This document shows, piece after piece, positions 12,501-22,336 of a DNA stretch of 64,000 nucleotides (positions are counted from its first letter, which is position 1; each line of letters opens with the position of its first letter). The stretch is from Liolophura sinensis. Its lineage: Eukaryota; Mollusca; Polyplacophora; Chitonida; Chitonidae. The DNA lies in assembly GCF_032854445.1 (NCBI RefSeq), contig NC_088295.1, positions 69,223,058 through 69,287,057 on the forward strand, read 5' to 3'. Under the pieces are notes generated by a model. That model ran no database searches, was not told the origin of the DNA, and was given only the letters and a program-made list of their open reading frames with translations. The translations under genes and the position numbers were made by a program.

Positions 12501-15041
12501 AGCCCTGAATCCCATGTCTGCATGCCTGACTGTATGCTCCTCTCACAGCCTACATACCATCTGTGACTTCCGCGTGATCAACAGTCCCATCACCTTGCTG
12601 AAGAAACTCGCCAAGAGGGGGTTGAGTGGCTTCTCAGATTCCAGAAAGCCATACAGTTTGTCGATTAGAGTCTGGTCGTCTGCCAGCTTGTCATTGATCT
12701 GGCTGACGTCCGAAGTGAGGAGCTCGCAGGCGGTGTTAGGGTACCTGATGGAAAGGTAATGGCTGTTGGAACTATTAAATCTACCGACACGCTTTCGGAG
12801 GAATCAGTAAGGTCACCTCCACTCGAACACCTTTTGCGTCCATGCTGAGAAGTGTTACATCTTTATTTTTACAGCTACATGTCAAATGTACTTTGAGGTT
12901 AAACTCTGTTAGTATACAAAACACTACATACCAGAGACACAATATTTAAAAACATTCTTGTCACCGGATATTTCTTCTCTAATTATCAAAAAGGTACTAT
13001 TGAATAATTACTAGTAAAAGTCAATCATTTCAGTTCAAAATACAACATTTAGAATGAAAGAATTTTCTATTGAAACTTACTTATATCTATTCTTCTCATC
13101 TGCATCACTTGACGGCTCTTCGGTAATAAGCTTTACCATCTCCTCCATGTTATCCTCTCTGATCAAACTGTAATCATGGAATGACATGGTAAAATGGAAT
13201 GTTTTACAAGAATGCAAAGCCATAAAACCTGGACTCAACGTTAAATTTACTTTTGACTTTTTATTTATTTTTTGGTGTTTTACGCCATACTCCAAAATAT
13301 TTCACTTAAACAACAGCGGCCAGCATTATGGTGAGAAGAAACCAGGCAGAGCTCGGGGGAAACCCACAACCATCTGCAGGTTGCTGGCAGCCCTTCCCAC
13401 GTATGGCCAGAGAGGAAGCCAGCATGAGCTGGACATGAACTCACAGCAACCGCATTGGTCAGAGGCTCTTGGGTCATTATGCTGCGCTAGTGTGCTAACC
13501 AAATGAGCCAAGGAGGACCCCTTCTTTTGACTAGGCACATCATCTGGTATTCCTATACCATGCAAATTATCCGACATTCAACAGAATACCTTGCCTCATG
13601 TTTTACACAACCTTTTATCTTGGCAAGTGTCAGACCATTCATCATTTTTCTTGAATACTATAAATATACCAATATACCTCAGACTCCCCCCACCCTCAGA
13701 ATCAAGTTTTTGATCAAGGGTGTGTACTATACAGTAGAACAGAAGTCGGGTGATTTATTTCCATTACAACTGGCTGTTCGTAGAAGTCGGGTGATTTATT
13801 TCCATCACAACTGGCTGTTCACAGAAGTCGAGTGATTTATTTCCATCAAAACTGGCTGTTCGTAGAAGTCGGTTCATTTAACCCATCAAATTTGTGAAAT
13901 TCTTTTTAAGACTGAATCTGCACAATACATAATTACGTCAAAACAGGGTCACATCAGAGCGGCATGTAGCTTAACCGTTTATTTGCATAAACATTTTCGG
14001 GCTGCACTCATATTAATGGTACTTCAGGTCGCTGAGCAGCAAATCGTTTACTGCAAATCCTTCAAGGTTCTAGTCCTCATCATCAACCATTGTTAAGTTT
14101 TGGGTGAGCCAGTTATTTCTGATGGATGAGCCACCAAGCTTTTATAAGGATAAAGCAAGCAAAACACCTATCAATGCGGACGTCATCTTGTGTAGCCAAT
14201 TTACCAGATGGCACAATCACTTGCTAATACAGTTTGGTATAATATGTCTTACATGTAAACTAAGGAAGATACAGACAATACATGTATTAAAATAACATAT
14301 AATATACAAGTATGGCTTTACTGTGCAATCTGCTAGGCATAACAACGCGGGCTGACCACATGTGTCAGCAGGTGTCAAAACCTGCAGGCACAAAGCATTT
14401 TGCATCAACTGTTTACAGCTAATTGTGACTGATCAAGGATGACACACTCTGAAGCCCATCAGCCTATAATAGGCTATTATGAGGACATACACCTCAAAAA
14501 TGATGGAGGCGCATCATACACAGGAAAAAATGTTTTTCCAAAATACTTATGGCCAAGCTGACTCTGCAAATTATACACGAATGTAAAGTATATTGGGGCA
14601 TCTAATCTAAATAAAAATAAGACGATAGGGACAACTGTTACAAAGAATTTGAATATCAACCCCAAAAACACATATGCTTACAAGTCAATCAGCTTTCTGT
14701 TCTGAGCTTTACATTCTTGAAGAATGTCATCTTCATCCATCAGTTCTTGCAGTGTGACATCCTGTAAAAAAATTCAACTCATGTTACTAACTACTGGATA
14801 TTCATGTGAATGACATTCAAAGTTTTCACAAAGTGTGCAACTGTAAACTTTGAAAAAAAGCCAACCCATCATTTTATCGGTCAACACAGAATAATGATTC
14901 CATAAAATGCTTGAATAAACACCTGCAAACATGAGGAAAAGTTGAAGGATTACAGTAGTATGTAAATATGAAGAAACATGCCTCTTTTTCCAGAAGAGTA
15001 TCCACATGGGAGGACGTCATAAGATTGAACTTCCAAAACAT
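95..15041 (-). CDS. PPP6R3-like: Serine/threonine-protein phosphatase 6 regulatory subunit (SAPS family), 5' part, 16 exons
   Basis: SAPS proteins bind the PP6 catalytic subunit and direct it to substrates. Coding exons in gene order (high to low): 15041-14982, 14761-14682, 13167-13081, 12744-12558, 11892-11755, 10266-10201, 9639-9527, 6660-6547, 5911-5782, 4658-4500, 4015-3890, 2511-2447, 2089-1971, 1506-1421, 915-826, 192-95. Every junction keeps phase, giving 572 residues. The start MFWKF is typical of the family. SAPS hallmarks include [10 protein letters not shown] near residue 76, [31 protein letters not shown] near 208, LDLFFKY at 378 and GYMGHL. An acidic linker precedes DIPFPQD and a segment ending [12 protein letters not shown]. 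Vertebrate members are roughly 850-900 residues, so about a third lies left of base 95. I cannot tell which vertebrate paralogue (PPP6R1, 2 or 3) is closest; invertebrates usually have one. The first coding intron has a GC donor. Confidence 0.93.
1058..1195 (-). mobile_element. SINE family S1, tail half, diverged
   Basis: TTTATTTATTCAGTG, then GAATATTTCACTTATAC and GGCCAGCATTATGAG, match the S1 tail and body; the head is absent. It lies in a PPP6R intron. Confidence 0.7.
1683..1915 (-). mobile_element. SINE family S3, diverged copy
   Basis: ACACCCCACCCAGTCGTCAC, TCAGTACTGAGCACCAAGC and GTTTGATCCCAGC match, in reverse, the copy at 25627. It lies next to the PPP6R exon at 2089-1971. Confidence 0.65.
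2603..3175. mobile_element. TTAA-flanked MITE-like element, family T1
   Basis: Element of about 573 bp in a PPP6R intron. TTAA directly abuts both ends (2599-2602 and 3176-3179). The terminal inverted repeat is AGGAGAAGAAAATTTAAA on the left and its complement, slightly diverged, on the right. Other copies lie at 57583-58149 and 61452-about 61885. No transposase is encoded. TTAA use is typical of piggyBac-like transposition, but the tips do not carry the usual CCC start, so the driver is unknown. Confidence 0.82.
3485..3531. repeat. TA microsatellite
   Basis: About 23 TA units in a PPP6R intron. Confidence 0.95.
9818..10090 (-). mobile_element. tRNA-derived SINE, family S1, near full length
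   Basis: Read on the minus strand it begins GGCCTCCGTGGCTCAGTCGG (box A-like). A box B-like GTTCAAGTGC follows about 75 bases on, then a conserved body (GGTTTCC...CCACCATAATGCTGGCCGC) and the tail GTGAAATATTCTTGAGTACG. It ends in a run complementary to the poly-T at 9820. The head looks like a type II tRNA with a long variable arm. The body resembles conserved domains known from widely distributed invertebrate SINEs. Inserted in a PPP6R intron. Confidence 0.85.
10486..10616. repeat. Imperfect hairpin of about 130 bp
   Basis: Arms of about 55 bases (GCCCACTTATACCAAGC, CTTAACGTTACGAGCACG, ACCATGGCAAC) are followed, after a short loop, by their inverted match (GCCATGGCTGTTATG, GTAACGTTAAGTGGGC). 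It could be a foldback element or MITE remnant in a PPP6R intron. Confidence 0.65.
10938..11207. mobile_element. Short inverted-repeat element in a PPP6R intron
   Basis: About 270 bp. The left arm runs from GTAGCCCCAGGTGGCTAC through CTCTTTATACTG and GCATCGTAGCC. The right arm carries the inverted copy (GGCTACGATACCCG, CAGTATAAAGAG, GTAGCCACTTGGGG). The arms are about 65 bases, roughly 80% matched, around a 140-base loop. Likely a non-autonomous DNA transposon. Confidence 0.72.
11398..11534 (-). mobile_element. SINE family S1, head half only
   Basis: Contains the tRNA-like head and adjoining region (GGCCTCCGTGGCTCAGTTGG on the minus strand, GTTCAAGTCC box B). The body and tail are missing. 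Confidence 0.8.
12036..12192 (-). mobile_element. SINE family S1, tail half, diverged
   Basis: Tail and body homology (AGAATATTTCACTTATA, GGGGAAACCCAGAAGC, GCAGGTTGCCAG) without the tRNA-like head. It lies in a PPP6R intron. Confidence 0.7.
13258..13521 (-). mobile_element. SINE family S1, near full length
   Basis: Same order as the copy at 9818-10090, with tail, body and head all present and a few substitutions (head ends GGTCCTCCTTGGCTCATTTGG). It lies in a PPP6R intron, just upstream in gene order of the exon at 13167. Confidence 0.85.
13741..13875. repeat. 41-bp minisatellite
   Basis: Units begin AGAAGTCGGGTGATTTATTT at 13741, 13782 and 13823, with a partial fourth at 13864. Units differ by 1-4 bases. 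It lies in a PPP6R intron. Confidence 0.9.
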
Positions 15042-16099
15042 CTTGTCCCTGCAAAATAAAAAAAGAAAAAATGGACAACCATGAAAACAAGGCATATGCA
15101 TGATTATTTCAGTCATTACAGTAGCAACTTAGCTTATAATTTATTCATACACCTGTTGATTGTGTTTTGAGTCATACTCAAGAATGTTTTCTTTGGACAG
15201 TCAGGGTTATGGGATAATGGGTAGTGGACACCTACGTGTATTTCCTTCAGATCTAAAAAGAAACACTTTGAGGAAAAGCCAGCAAGGACCACCTGGCTTA
15301 GAAGTTAATATTTACTTATTAAATTTGGTGTTTTATGGCTTTTAATTATACACTGATGGCCAACAACTGGTCCTTAAATATTTCACTTATACACTGGTGG
15401 CCAACTTTATGATAGGAGGATGCCAGACCTTTCCACGCACGACCAGAGAAGAAGCGAGCTTAAGCTGGATGAATTTACGGCAACCTCACTGGTGAGATGC
15501 TTGCGTAAGGGATAATCATACTTTACCCGTAATTTTCAATTTCAAATTCTCAGTTATTGCGAATTAAATTATTATTTGTGCAGACTGCTGAGAGACAGGA
15601 TCTTAACACACCCTTTTTATATCAATCAAAAAAACACTTTAACAACTTTCTCTTGCTGTTGTGGCAATTTGACATAGCGACACATCGCCATTTTATGCAT
15701 GCAGGCATGATGGTGAAAATATTTTCAATAAAGTGGATAAACTAAGTAGGAGATTTATTGTTTCAGATTTTACGTGTTGTCATCTGTTAATGGTATAGCC
15801 ACAGCATGGTGTCTAAAGTAAAGCATTTCACACTGACATGCTCATTAACAAGGCAATACACATCGTATTTCCCAGTTGTGTTTGGTTTCAATGCCTTAAA
15901 AATCATTTCTCTATAAGCATTATGATAAAATTTTCACGTTAACATAGTCATACCTTCATAACATCAGCCCTACTGTCCTAAGTTTTATTTCATGACATGT
16001 TAACTTTGTATAGCGTTAAGAACATTTGCAGCACAGAAACTGACACACTCCTTCGTTTCTTACCTATTGTACGGACGTTGTTCCCTTCAAACAACTGTA
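14677..16099. repeat. Direct duplication, copy 1 (partner 17700-19127)
   Basis: About 1.42 kb that recurs in the same orientation at 17700-19127. It includes two PPP6R coding exons, the intron between them, a degenerate SINE and the donor of the 5' UTR exon. By eye the copies differ only by scattered substitutions and 1-5 base indels, for example near 15555/18585 and 15735/18765. That is roughly 97-98% identity. The match ends abruptly after AAACAACTGTA. Confidence 0.9.
15305..15510 (-). mobile_element. Degenerate S1-like SINE inside duplication copy 1
   Basis: GGTGTTTTATGGC, AAATATTTCACTTATACACTGG, CCAGACCTTTCCACGCACG and the head-like GGTGAGATGCTTGCG follow S1 order with an internal deletion and a short local repeat. 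An equivalent copy lies at 18332-18531 inside copy 2, so the insertion predates the duplication. Confidence 0.65.
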
Positions 16100-16500
16100 T
16101 TTTTGCGAGTTTGGGTGTAAATCTGTATATTTCTTACTACCATCACAACGTGTTTGTCAAGTGAAATCCAGCTGTCAGTTGGATCATCCAAGCAGGACTG
16201 GAGTTCGTCACTCCAGGTCCTTGAAACCCCGCAGCCCCCTCACTATTCGCCTTCGCCAAAATTTACAATCATTGGTGCCTTTCAAACATACAGATACACC
16301 ATCGTAAAGTTCACGTGCGCCAAGCAAAATGTCCAGTTTCGAAATCAAGCGTCAAAATGTGCAGATCTCAGGCGGGAAAACGACAGGTTCCATCAAAATG
16401 GCGTACATTAGAAAATAATGATCTCGTGCTCAACCCATAATTCGCGAGATCTCATGAGATCGGTTTGCGACATGTCGTAATCATATTCTGTTTGACTCGT
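16064..16500 (-). promoter_or_regulatory. 5' noncoding exon and promoter-like region of the PPP6R gene
   Basis: On the minus strand a good donor (ACAATAG|GTAAG) lies at 16064/16063, upstream of the ATG exon. That exon starts at 15048 after a TGCAG acceptor and carries 7 untranslated bases before the ATG. The sequence above 16064 is therefore taken as a 5' UTR exon. Between about 16140 and 16500 CpG dinucleotides are denser than in the flanks. The stretch contains CAAAATGGCG (16394-16403), like YY1-type start-site elements, and a TTCGCGAGATCTC palindromic stretch at 16441, like the TCTCGCGAGA promoter motif. The transcription start cannot be fixed by eye. Confidence 0.4.
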
Positions 16501-17521
16501 ACCTTGTCTGTTGTCATTTTGGAAATTTAAAATATAACTTATAACGGAATGCATACGTCGAAATGTTTTGAATATAGTTTAAGTATACTATACTATTATA
16601 TATATTTGGTCCAACTGCCCGACCTCTTTGGAGGACAAAGTACAGGGTATTAAGAGGATTAAGATTAGGATGAGATTAAGGATTTTCAAGAAGTAAAGAA
16701 GTTAGATCAAAAGCCATGGTATCGTGAAGACGTGCTGATTGCAAATATTTGCGTAGATTTATACATCCTGCCGGACTATGCTATACGACATTAGCTTGCA
16801 TTGCGGTTAGTTGATCCTGGATACAAAATGTATCTAGATTGACCAATTTCCAACAGTACTACAAACAAGGTGTGACTCGAAGCCCCAACATGTTGACAGC
16901 TTTCACAAACATGAGAGTGAAAGACTGCTCATGCTTCTTCTACCAGTGACTTGGGCCCTTCACATGCGAGAAGAATTACACGCAAAGTACAGGCACGAAA
17001 GGTTTACGCAGAAAGCATGTAGGAAAATTTGTAATCCGATTTTGGCCTCTAGCCGATGTAGACCTATTTTCTGCGTTTAATTCTATTGTAGGCCTATGCT
17101 GCTAGGCTGGCTATTAGCCCATCCACCCATTTCTCAACAGTTTGTATAGAACACGATAATCAGACGAGATAGGACCTACTGGTATCTACCGATTAGGTTC
17201 TGATACACGATTAGACCAATAGTAAAATCTTTCATCATTTGGGCCTCCAACAAAACAGCCTATATAGTTAAATACATATGTATATAAACCTACATACGGT
17301 ACCATAAAAATACATGTATAGTCGCCCATATTTTATACAGCCTGCATATAGTCCTATCTGGGTCTTCGCGTAACTGTATCATTAGGCATACAGGCATAAT
17401 AAAGACCTATACAACCCGCGCTCTTCCCGACCACCGGTAGGAGTCTAAATCACCAACCATGTAATATATAGGCCAATACAGGCCTAGTCACCTCTTGATA
17501 TACATGTGTAGGCCCTATATA
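16500..17521. other. Unannotated sequence between the duplicated blocks
   Basis: No coding exon, SINE or inverted repeat recognised. It contains many TAGGCCTA-type motifs and forms part of the segment missing between the second duplicated halves. Confidence 0.4.
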
Positions 17522-17612
17522 GATTACTAATTTGTGGGAAACTCCGTGGACACGGAAGCTCGCAAGCTGACATGCACGAACACATATACATAGGCCTATA
17601 GACTTTGTACGA
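17522..17612. repeat. Short direct repeat B1 (partner 19135-19227)
   Basis: The roughly 90-bp stretch beginning GATTACTAATTTGTGGG and ending at GACTTTGTACGAT recurs at 19135-19227 with about one difference (ACACATATAC against ACACTTATAC). It marks the second half of the duplicated unit around the PPP6R 5' end. Confidence 0.9.
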
Positions 17613-17630
17613 TCGAACGACAACGTTATC

Positions 17631-17632
<2 letters not shown>

Positions 17633-17675
<43 letters not shown>
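17633..17675. repeat. TA microsatellite between duplication halves
   Basis: About 21 TA units lying between B1 and A2 of the PPP6R duplication. Confidence 0.95.
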
Positions 17676-17677
<2 letters not shown>

Positions 17678-17705
17678 CCTGTGTCCATTTTGGCTGACGG
17701 CTTAC

Positions 17706-18065
17706 ACGTCAATCAGCTTTCTGTTCTGAGCTTTACATTCTTGAAGAATGTCATCTTCATCCATCAGTTCTTGCAGTGTGACATCCTGTAAAAAAATTCA
17801 ACTGATGTCAGTAACTACTGAATATTCATGTGAATGACATTCAAAGTTTTCACAAAGTGTGCAACTGTAAACTTTGAAAAAAAGCCAACCCATCATTTTA
17901 TCGGTCAACACAGAATAATGATTTCATAAAATGCTTGAATAAACACCTGCAAACATGAGGAAAAGTTGAAGAATTACAGTAGTATGTAAATATGAAGAAA
18001 CATGCCTCTTTTTCCAGAAGAGTATCCACATGGGAGGACGTCATAAGATTGAACTTCCAAAACAT
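17706..18065 (-). other. Duplicate copy of the first two PPP6R coding exons
   Basis: 18065-18006 repeats the ATG exon (20 codons) and 17785-17706 repeats the second coding exon (80 bp). Both have the same splice context, including the GC donor of the first. The only coding change I see is the last split codon of the second exon: TT|T becomes GT, so Phe becomes Val. These exons sit upstream, in gene direction, of the set at 15041-14682. They are open and spliceable, so they may be used as an alternative 5' end or be included in tandem. They could also come from a separate haplotype placed in series by the assembler. Confidence 0.75.
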
Positions 18066-18331
18066 CTTGTCCCTGCAAAATAAAAAAGAAAAAATGGACA
18101 ACCATGAAAACAAGGCATATGCATGATTATTTCAGTCATTACAATAGCAACTTAGCTTATAATTTATTCATACATCTGTTGATTGTGTTTTGAGTCATAC
18201 TCAAGAATGTTTTCTTTGGACAGTCAGGGTTATGGGATAATGGGTAGTGGACACCTACGTGTATTTCCTTCAGATCTAAAAAGAAACACTTTAAGGAAAA
18301 GCTAGCAAGGACCACCTGGCCTAGAAGTTAA

Positions 18332-18531
18332 TATTTACTTATTAAATTTGGTGTTTTATGGCTTTTAATTATACACTGATGGCCAACAACTGGTCCTTAA
18401 ATATTTCACTTATACACTGGTGGCCAACTTTATGATAGGAAGATGCCAGACCTTTCCACGCACGACCAGAGAAGAAGCGAGCTTAAGCTGGATGAATTTA
18501 CGGCAACCTCACTGGTGAGATGCTTGCGTAA
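18332..18531 (-). mobile_element. Degenerate S1-like SINE inside duplication copy 2
   Basis: Counterpart of 15305-15510 with almost the same sequence. Confidence 0.65.
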
Positions 18532-19208
18532 GGGATAATCATACTTTACCCGTAATTTTCAATTTCAAATTCTCAGTTACTGCGAAAGTTAAATTATTAT
18601 TTGTGCAGACTGCTGAGAGACAGGATCTTAACACACCTTTTTATATCAATTAAAAAAAAAACTTTAACAACTATCTCTTGCTGTTGTGGCAATTTGACAT
18701 AGCGACACATCGCCATTTAATGCATGCAGGCACGATGGTGAAAATATTTTCAATAAAGTGGATGAACTAAGGAGATTTATTGTTTCAGATTTTACGTGTT
18801 GTCATCTGTTAATGGTATAGCCACAGCATGGTGTCTAATACAAAGTAAAGCATTTCACACTGACATGCTCATTAACAAGACAATACACATCGTATTTCCC
18901 ATTTGTGTTTGGTTTCAATGCCTTAAAAATCATTCTCTATAAGCATTATGATAAAATTTTCACGTTAACATACAGTCATACCTTCATAACATCAGCCCTA
19001 CTGTCCTAAGTTTTATTTCATGACATGTTAACTTTGTATAGCGTTAAGAACATTTGCAGCACAGAAACTGACACACTCCTTCGTCTCTTACCTATTGTAC
19101 GGACGTTGTTCCCTTCAAACAACTGTAAAAATAATGATTACTAATTTGTGGGAAACTCCGTGGACACGGAAGCTCGCAAGCTGACATGCACGAACACTTA
19201 TACATAGG

Positions 19209-19252
19209 CCTATAGACTTTGTACGATATATATATCGTACAAAGTCTATAGG
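19209..19252. repeat. Perfect 44-bp palindrome at the duplication edge
   Basis: Two 22-base arms, from CCTATAGACTTTGTACG to CGTACAAAGTCTATAGG, meet at 19230/19231 without a spacer. The left arm is the end of repeat B2. The right arm is its exact inverted copy, so the palindrome sits at the distal breakpoint of the duplication. Confidence 0.9.
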
Positions 19253-20639
19253 GCAGTCTATAGATTGGGCAGGGAATTTTACATTCCCCAATGTCTGTTC
19301 GCTGAACCTAAATTTGGGAACAATTATAGAGGTGGCGACAGATTTCGTAAGCACCAAATATCTCACTGTAATTGTTTAACCGTGGAGAGCAAAGTGTATA
19401 TTATTCCCCATCATCATCGTGGCGACCCAAAAGAAAAACTGTAGTTATATTCCACATAGAAATGCTCTAAGAATTAGTCATGTTTACGACACTTAAAATT
19501 TAGAAAGTATTCATGCATTTTCAGTATACACTCCTTAGTATTACAGAGAAACACTGATAAACACTGATAACACAGATTCAAATTGTATTTTATCATGCAG
19601 ATAACAATCTGTTGACAACACAAACTTGAATAATTGGTTAAGCAAACAGAAAAACAAACGCACCTCGCATGTATCACAAAATGAAATTTTGGCATATGCG
19701 GTGTCAGACGTTCAGCGAGAAATTATCGGCTCTATAGACTGTATAACTCATGAGTGCGTTTTTTTCTATTATATAGGTCAACAACGTATCAGCGTTTAAA
19801 CAAAGAACAGTTAACAATCTATCTATTATGTGGATTAATTGTTGACTGCAGACTTTGTTGTTATATGGATTTACGAAATCTGAGACATTACATCAGCTTC
19901 AGTTGGAATTTGCATGTTAGTGCCATCAAAGATGCTGTGATAAGATTGAATAAGGCCATCTGTGCAGGTGATTGATATGATGCGTGGGAGTTCTATGGCT
20001 GGTTCCACAAAACAAAAACAAAAAAAAAACGGAATGACTATTCAGATAAGAGTCACTAAAACAAAGCTCATATGGCTCATTGTCATTGACATGCTTTACG
20101 TCTTGCAGTGACGGGCACTACCAGCGGTTTAAAACTAATCTGGTATACTACTAACACTATATATATGATGTTAAGTACGCTTATAAAGTTTTCTATAGCT
20201 CTTCAAATGGAATGTCTCCGGCCGTAAGTGGAATGTGTGCCAGCAACCTGAAATGAAGTAAATAAACAAATGGAATGTGATGTAGCTCTGGGAAATAAAC
20301 AAGATCAAAATTACTGGTAAAAGGGCACAGATATATGGAATGTTTTCGTTTTTTCTGAATCTTAATCGGTGAAAGAAAATATAAATATATATATAACAAC
20401 GCCGACAATCTCTCCAAACTCAGTTTGCACACTTCAAAACCATCCGTCCTTGATGGAAACCACAATGCAGAGTGATTTCTGCTTAGGACTGTCCATGGTA
20501 TGAGGAATGTAACTTCAGATAAAAATTTAGCGACATTTACTCTGCTGATAAGAATAAAGCCAGTGAATTAGCACAGGTGATCTGGCCTTTCCTTCGCAGA
20601 AAGAGACGTACTGTACATCAACGGCTCTTACTGACTCCA
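19253..20639. other. Intergenic, no gene seen
   Basis: AT-rich sequence with short non-conserved ORFs only. 20218-20250 (GGCCGTAAGTGG...GCCAGCAACCTG) looks like a scrap of SINE S1. Confidence 0.4.
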
Positions 20640-21330
20640 ATCCTGTATGCAACGTGCTCACTTTGTTCACGATTGGCTGTTACCTTCTCAACAAAAACTG
20701 ACACAGAGGTTCTCTAGGATATGCCTCGTACAACGGCATTGCCAATACACCGAAGAGTGTTTGTACTCCAACGGAGAGGGTACAAACAAGTCGAAGTCGT
20801 TGATTTCGTCGGGATATCACAGATGGTGATCTGTAAAATTCTCCAACGTCATCGAGAGGTGGGTCATTTGAGAACACGAAAATTTCTAGAACGACCACGG
20901 TTAACTACCACACGAGATGATTGACAATTGCTCATTACCGACAAATGACCAAATGTCCAGGCCTAACCGTTCAACACAGATTGATCGACGGCGCTGGGCT
21001 GGGAAGCACAGAAAACTACTGCCCGGGTACTGGCAACATGTTGTCTTTACTGACGAGAGCCGCGACATCGTTGACTGTGTAGATGGAAGGGTTCGAGGAT
21101 TACGCGGTGAGAGCCCCCGAAATGATTGTGTTCAGGAAAGGGCTTGAGGTGATGGCGGTTCAGTGATGATATGGGCCAGTATTCATTATGGGGAAAAAAC
21201 GCCACTGGGTGTGCCGGATGGAAACGTCAACGCCATCGTGTACCTGGGCATTCTGGGAAACCACTGCCTTCCACACGCTAGCCCAAAGCTAAACTGGACG
21301 TTCGTACCGTAACGCCCAGCTTCGGTCATA
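20640..21330 (+). pseudogene. Tc1/mariner-type transposase remnant
   Basis: Fragments in different frames resemble a Tc1-family transposase in the right order. 20721-20921 encodes a helix-turn-helix part (GYKQVEVVDFVGISQMVICK, then a GRPR-like basic hinge). 20917-21147 holds the first catalytic region (HVVFTDESR) followed by a G..RV.R..GE-like stretch. 21149 onward reads GGSVMIWASIHYG, then TPLGVPDGNVNA. Part of the second DNA-binding region appears deleted, frames shift at least twice, and the second catalytic Asp context cannot be read. The element is dead; no terminal repeats were identified. Confidence 0.8.
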
Positions 21331-21786
21331 TAGTCTTCCACGCTGACAATACTAGTATCAGCTAAAAAAACCCGCTCGAATCCTACCTTATTTTTTGCTA
21401 TCCGCCGATTCTCTAAAATGTCCGAAATATAATATGTCAAAGCCAGCATTGCTAAACCAACATTCAACTGTAATCCAGCCGTTTAAGCTTTCGAATCGGA
21501 CAACTCAAATCAACATCTGCCATGTTTGGATTTTTTTTTTCAACCAAGAAGATTTATGCAGATCGAAATGTAAATCTGCAAATGCAAGTGGCTGCATAAC
21601 TTTTCAAATCCTAAATCTTTGCACGGGAAACAAACTTAATCAATGAATACAAAGGCGCGCAATGCTTGAACTACGTGCATTGGCTTATATTATGATATAA
21701 TGCTGTATGGTCTGTATATATAGCGATATCTTGGACTGAAACTCCACATCGTGTGTCATGTGATAGCGTGTGGAGACGTCTTTACG

Positions 21787-22336
21787 CCCCGTCCAGACTA
21801 TCCAACATCGTTCAACTTTTGTTGACCCAACAGCAAGTTGAATGCTGTTGAGGTAAGTTGAGTGTCCCGTTCACACTACAAATCAGATCGGTCAACATTG
21901 TCCAGCACTGTTGAGCTGAGCTTTTTTTTTTAACAAACTTTCAATAAATTGGAGGGAAATTTCCATCATTCTCCCCAGTGCATGAAACACAATGATTTTC
22001 TTTTATCCCTGTCTTTGTAATCTTTAGAGAGAGTGTTGTACAGGCAAGGGTAGTTTTTCATACTCCTGTATCAACGAAACTGTCTCATCGTTAGACCAAT
22101 TTCTCTCTTTCGCGTTTGGAGACACCATTTTGCCCAGGTCACGTGCCTTAAGACGGTCACGTTACTTCTTCACGCACGCAACTTGACTCCACTTCTTGAC
22201 AAAAAATACTCATGAACATTTCCGATTGAACCATGTTGGATGATGCTGAGTGTTGTTGAAGAACCCATCCAGACCACTCAACACGACTCAACTTCAACAA
22301 AAGTTGAGTGATGTTGGATAGTGTGAACGGGGCTTT
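21787..22336. mobile_element. Inverted-repeat element with GCCCCGT ends
   Basis: A roughly 545-bp element. The left end, GCCCCGTCCAGACTATCCAA, is mirrored on the right by a stretch ending GTGTGAACGGGGC. The arms match over about 40 bases, through CAACTTTTGTTGA. Further ...CAACA.TGTTG... motifs repeat inside. No coding potential is seen, so it is a non-autonomous DNA element. The flanks share a TTTA-like triplet or quadruplet, but a target duplication is not certain. Confidence 0.75.

Larger units (their letters stand above)
17700..19127. repeat. Direct duplication, copy 2 (partner 14677-16099)
   Basis: Second copy of the block at 14677-16099. After it ends, the sequence continues at about 19135 with a second copy of 17522-17612, which lies just before this block. 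The layout is therefore A1-X-B1-A2-B2, where X (16100-17521) is absent between A2 and B2. A duplication of A-B with loss or gain of X explains this order. Confidence 0.9.

Noticed and set aside
13186..13577. ORFs of 106 and 83 residues
   Set aside because: Both are translations of a SINE S1 copy; similar peptides recur at every S1 copy (9674, 11295, 46203, 55255).
13741..13875. CRISPR-like array
   Set aside because: The 41-bp units are contiguous with no distinct spacers, and the genome is eukaryotic.
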